From Acidimicrobiia bacterium (GTDB taxonomy: Bacteria > Actinomycetota > Acidimicrobiia > Acidimicrobiales > Ilumatobacteraceae): a stretch of 25,057 nt of DNA. The translations under genes were made by a program, and so were the position numbers. A model generated the notes under the pieces. It ran no database searches, was not told the origin of the DNA, and saw only the letters and a list, made by a program, of their open reading frames with translations. The stretch is from the NCBI GenBank assembly GCA_013811855.1, contig JACCUL010000013.1, positions 1-25,057 of the forward strand. The letters run 5' to 3'. Every line of letters starts with the position of its first letter. The first letter of the stretch is position 1. Shown in pieces: positions 23,678-25,057 of this stretch.

Positions 23678-24763
23678 TCATTCCGTCATCGCAGTGTAGA
23701 AGGCGCCCGTCACGGCTGCGACGCCGACCGCCGAGCCCGCCGGGAGGTGGGCGAACGGACCGACGATCGCCCCCTCGCCGATCTCGGCGTCCACGCCGAC
23801 GGTGTGCTGGACCCGACACGTCCGCCCCACCACGCAGTCGTCGAGGCGCGTGTCCGGGCCGATCTCGCACCCGTCGCCGACGACCGTGTTGCCCTCCAGG
23901 ATCGTGCCCGGGTACAGCGTCACGTCCCGGCCGAGGCGGACGGTGACGTCGATGAACGTCTGGCGGGGATCGAGCATCGTCACACCGTTGAGCAGCCAGC
24001 GCCGGTTGGTGCGGGCCCGCAGCTCGCGCTCGGCGAGGGCCAGCTGCCACCGGTCGTTGACGCCACGTGTCTCGCCGGTCGGGGCCTGCACGCAGCCGAC
24101 GCGGTGGCCCATGCGGGCCAGCACGTCGATGATGTCGGTCAGGTAGAACTCGCCCTGGCTGTTGCCCGGCTCGACGTGGCGCAGCGCCGGGCCGAACAGG
24201 TCGCGCCGGAACGCGTAGATGCTCGTGGCGACCTCGTGCACGTCGAGCTCGTCGGGGCTGGCGTCGCGCTGCTCGACGATACGCAGCACCCGCCCGTCCT
24301 TGGCCCTGATGACCCGGCCGTAGCCCGTCGGGTCCTCCATGATGCTGGTCAACAGTGTGGCCGCGTTGCCGTTGGCGACGTGCGTGACGACGAGCTCGTC
24401 GAGCGTCTCGGGCCGCAGCAGCGGCGCGTCGCCGGGCAGGATCACGATCGTCGACTCGTCGTCGAGGTCGTCGCCGGGGAAGGCCGACATCCCGTGCGCC
24501 GCGGCGTCGCCGGTGCCGCGCTGGTCGACCTGCTCGACGAACACGACGTTGGCCCATCCGGGCGAAAGCTCCTGCACCTTCTTGGTGACCAGCTCGGCCC
24601 CGTGGCCGACGACGAGCGCGGTGCGGTCCGGCCGCACCCGTTCGAGAGCGTGGATGACGTGCAGCACCATGGCCCGGCCGCAGATGAGGTGCAGCGGCTT
24701 CGGCCGGTTGGACCGCATCCGCGTGCCCTCACCGGCCGCCAGGACGATGGCGTTCACGCTCAC
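23678..24763 (-). CDS. glmU: GlmU-like UDP-GlcNAc pyrophosphorylase, C-terminally short
   Basis: 361 residues against ~450-490 for full GlmU. The uridyltransferase half is complete: 'NAIVLAAGEGTRMRSNRPKPLH' start (loop residues A9-A10-G11-E12-G13-T14-R15 and K22), 'QRGTGDAAAHGM' (83-92), 'VILPGDAPLL' with D112, 'EDPTGYGRVIR', 'VHEVATSIYAFRRDLF', 'NSQGEFYLTDII' and 'VNDRWQLALAE'. The left-handed beta-helix begins near residue 250 ('FIDVTVRLGRDVTLYPGTIL') but stops after about five or six turns at 'GAIVGPFAHLPAGSAVG', followed by an unrelated tail. The acetyltransferase active site (the Lys/His/Tyr/Asn region after 'VKN', and the 'AGTITCNYDG' motif) is absent. So it should make UDP-GlcNAc from GlcNAc-1-P, while the acetylation step needs another enzyme. 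GTG at 24763 fits the family start; GTG 24757 is also possible. Confidence 0.93.
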   Translation of the reverse strand: MSVNAIVLAAGEGTRMRSNRPKPLHLICGRAMVLHVIHALERVRPDRTALVVGHGAELVTKKVQELSPGWANVVFVEQVDQRGTGDAAAHGMSAFPGDDLDDESTIVILPGDAPLLRPETLDELVVTHVANGNAATLLTSIMEDPTGYGRVIRAKDGRVLRIVEQRDASPDELDVHEVATSIYAFRRDLFGPALRHVEPGNSQGEFYLTDIIDVLARMGHRVGCVQAPTGETRGVNDRWQLALAERELRARTNRRWLLNGVTMLDPRQTFIDVTVRLGRDVTLYPGTILEGNTVVGDGCEIGPDTRLDDCVVGRTCRVQHTVGVDAEIGEGAIVGPFAHLPAGSAVGVAAVTGAFYTAMTE

Positions 24764-24818
24764 GGGGATCGGCCTACCAGCGGGCGTCGGCGACCGCGTC
24801 GTGAAGGGCACAACATCG

Positions 24819-24890
24819 CTCCGGGGAGAGGAATCGAACCCCTGTTCACGGAACCAAAATCCGTTGTCCTACCTACTGAACGACCCCGGA
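24819..24890 (-). tRNA. tRNA-Gln (anticodon TTG)
   Basis: Folds into a full cloverleaf on the minus strand. Acceptor TCCGGGG/CCCCGGA (7 pairs); D-arm GTTC/GGAC with an 8-base loop containing GG; anticodon arm ACGGA-TTTTGGT-TCCGT, giving anticodon TTG that reads CAA; short variable loop; T-arm AGGGG-TTCGATT-CCTCT. The discriminator base is G, as expected for glutamine. CCA is not encoded. It lies 55 bases upstream of glmU on the same strand, the same tRNA-Gln/glmU neighbourhood as in mycobacteria. Confidence 0.96.
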
Positions 24891-24950
24891 ATCGTCGTTC
24901 GGCCACCGTAGCGCCACACTCCGGGATCGACCGGTAGCCTGGCCCGCCTC
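24891..24950. promoter_or_regulatory. Divergent promoter region of tRNA-Gln and bS22-like gene
   Basis: 60 bases between two highly expressed RNA or ribosomal genes facing apart. Minus strand: TACGGT (plus 24905-24910) is a TANNNT -10 placed about 15 bases before the mature tRNA. Plus strand: TAGCCT (24935-24940) is a TANNNT -10 placed ten bases before the bS22 ATG, which would give a nearly leaderless mRNA. Neither has a clear -35 box. Confidence 0.4.
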
Positions 24951-25049
24951 ATGGGCTCGTTGATCAAGAAGCGCCGCAAGCGGATGCGCAAGAAGAAGCA
25001 CAAGAAGATGCTGAAGGCGACCCGCTGGCAGCGTCGCGCCGGGCGCTAG
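24951..25049 (+). CDS. Small ribosomal subunit protein bS22-like (AURKAIP1/COX24 domain)
   Basis: 32 residues, 17 of them Lys or Arg, starting 'MGSLIKKRRKRMRKKKHKKM' and ending 'RWQRRAGR'. It closely resembles the tiny bS22 protein found on the 30S subunit of mycobacteria (33 residues, same opening M-G-S-[VL]-I-K-K-R-R-K-R-M and the K-K-K-H pattern) and the AURKAIP1/COX24 C-terminal family. It sits near the decoding region of the 30S in Mycobacterium structures. It is missed by length-limited gene calling. It has no visible Shine-Dalgarno; a TANNNT box just upstream suggests a short or absent leader. Whether the next gene belongs to the same transcript is beyond the window. Confidence 0.93.
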   Translation: MGSLIKKRRKRMRKKKHKKMLKATRWQRRAGR

Positions 25050-25057
25050 CCAACCTG

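Noticed and set aside
23678..23760. Frameshift as explanation for the short GlmU
   Set aside because: The stop touches the prs start, and no frame after it contains beta-helix hexapeptides, so a simple frameshift cannot restore the missing domain; a deletion or natural short form is needed.
22558..24557. Upstream extensions of the oxidoreductase and prs frames to 23514 and 24557
   Set aside because: They run through the neighbouring genes in wrong frames with Arg/Gly/Pro-rich nonsense; good internal starts with ribosome sites exist.

Overview
The window comes from a high-GC actinobacterium. The best fit is class Acidimicrobiia (Ilumatobacter-like). This placement rests on gene content and synteny, not on a database search. 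Pointers are a bS22-type 32-residue ribosomal protein, an F420-type LLM oxidoreductase, DUF4032 and DUF3072 proteins, a DinB2-type polymerase, and a cluster in the order tRNA-Gln, glmU, prs, rplY, pth, mfd, mazG, eno, ftsB that resembles the mycobacterial arrangement.

Left part (1 to about 12.9 kb), nearly all on the minus strand. Read 5'->3' on that strand it runs: rplY (bL25), pth, mfd, a PpiC-type lipoprotein isomerase, a decayed AAA ATPase fragment, a YabN-MazG pyrophosphohydrolase, a DUF4032 kinase-like protein, a hairpin, a cupredoxin, a four-helix membrane protein, enolase, ftsB and a lipoprotein. Many joints are 4-base stop/start overlaps, so translation is probably coupled. The only plus-strand gene is the C-terminal end of an MFS-like transporter, whose 3' end overlaps the lipoprotein gene convergently by about 100 bases.

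Middle part (about 13.0 to 22.6 kb) is a run of accessory genes lying between rplY and prs, which are near neighbours in relatives. It holds, on the plus strand, an F420-type oxidoreductase, a DinB2-class DNA polymerase IV fused to a DinB/YfiT-like metal-binding domain, a secreted delta-60/PA14 protein and a TIGR03086 (maleylpyruvate isomerase-like) protein. On the minus strand it holds a DUF3072 protein and a very large single-chain indolepyruvate:ferredoxin oxidoreductase. A nested hairpin that contains both stop codons separates the convergent TIGR03086 and DUF3072 genes.

Right end (22.66 to 25.06 kb): prs and a C-terminally shortened glmU overlap by one stop/start or lie adjacent. Behind them is tRNA-Gln(TTG), divergent from the bS22-like ribosomal protein gene.

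Most notable points: the Pol IV/DinB-fold fusion with leucine at the steric-gate position; a GlmU that ends before its acetyltransferase active site; an AAA-ATPase remnant next to a 60-base AT-rich patch; and an elaborate palindromic repeat in the mfd leader. No intergenic stretch exceeds 300 bases. I saw no CRISPR array, insertion sequence or complete mobile element.
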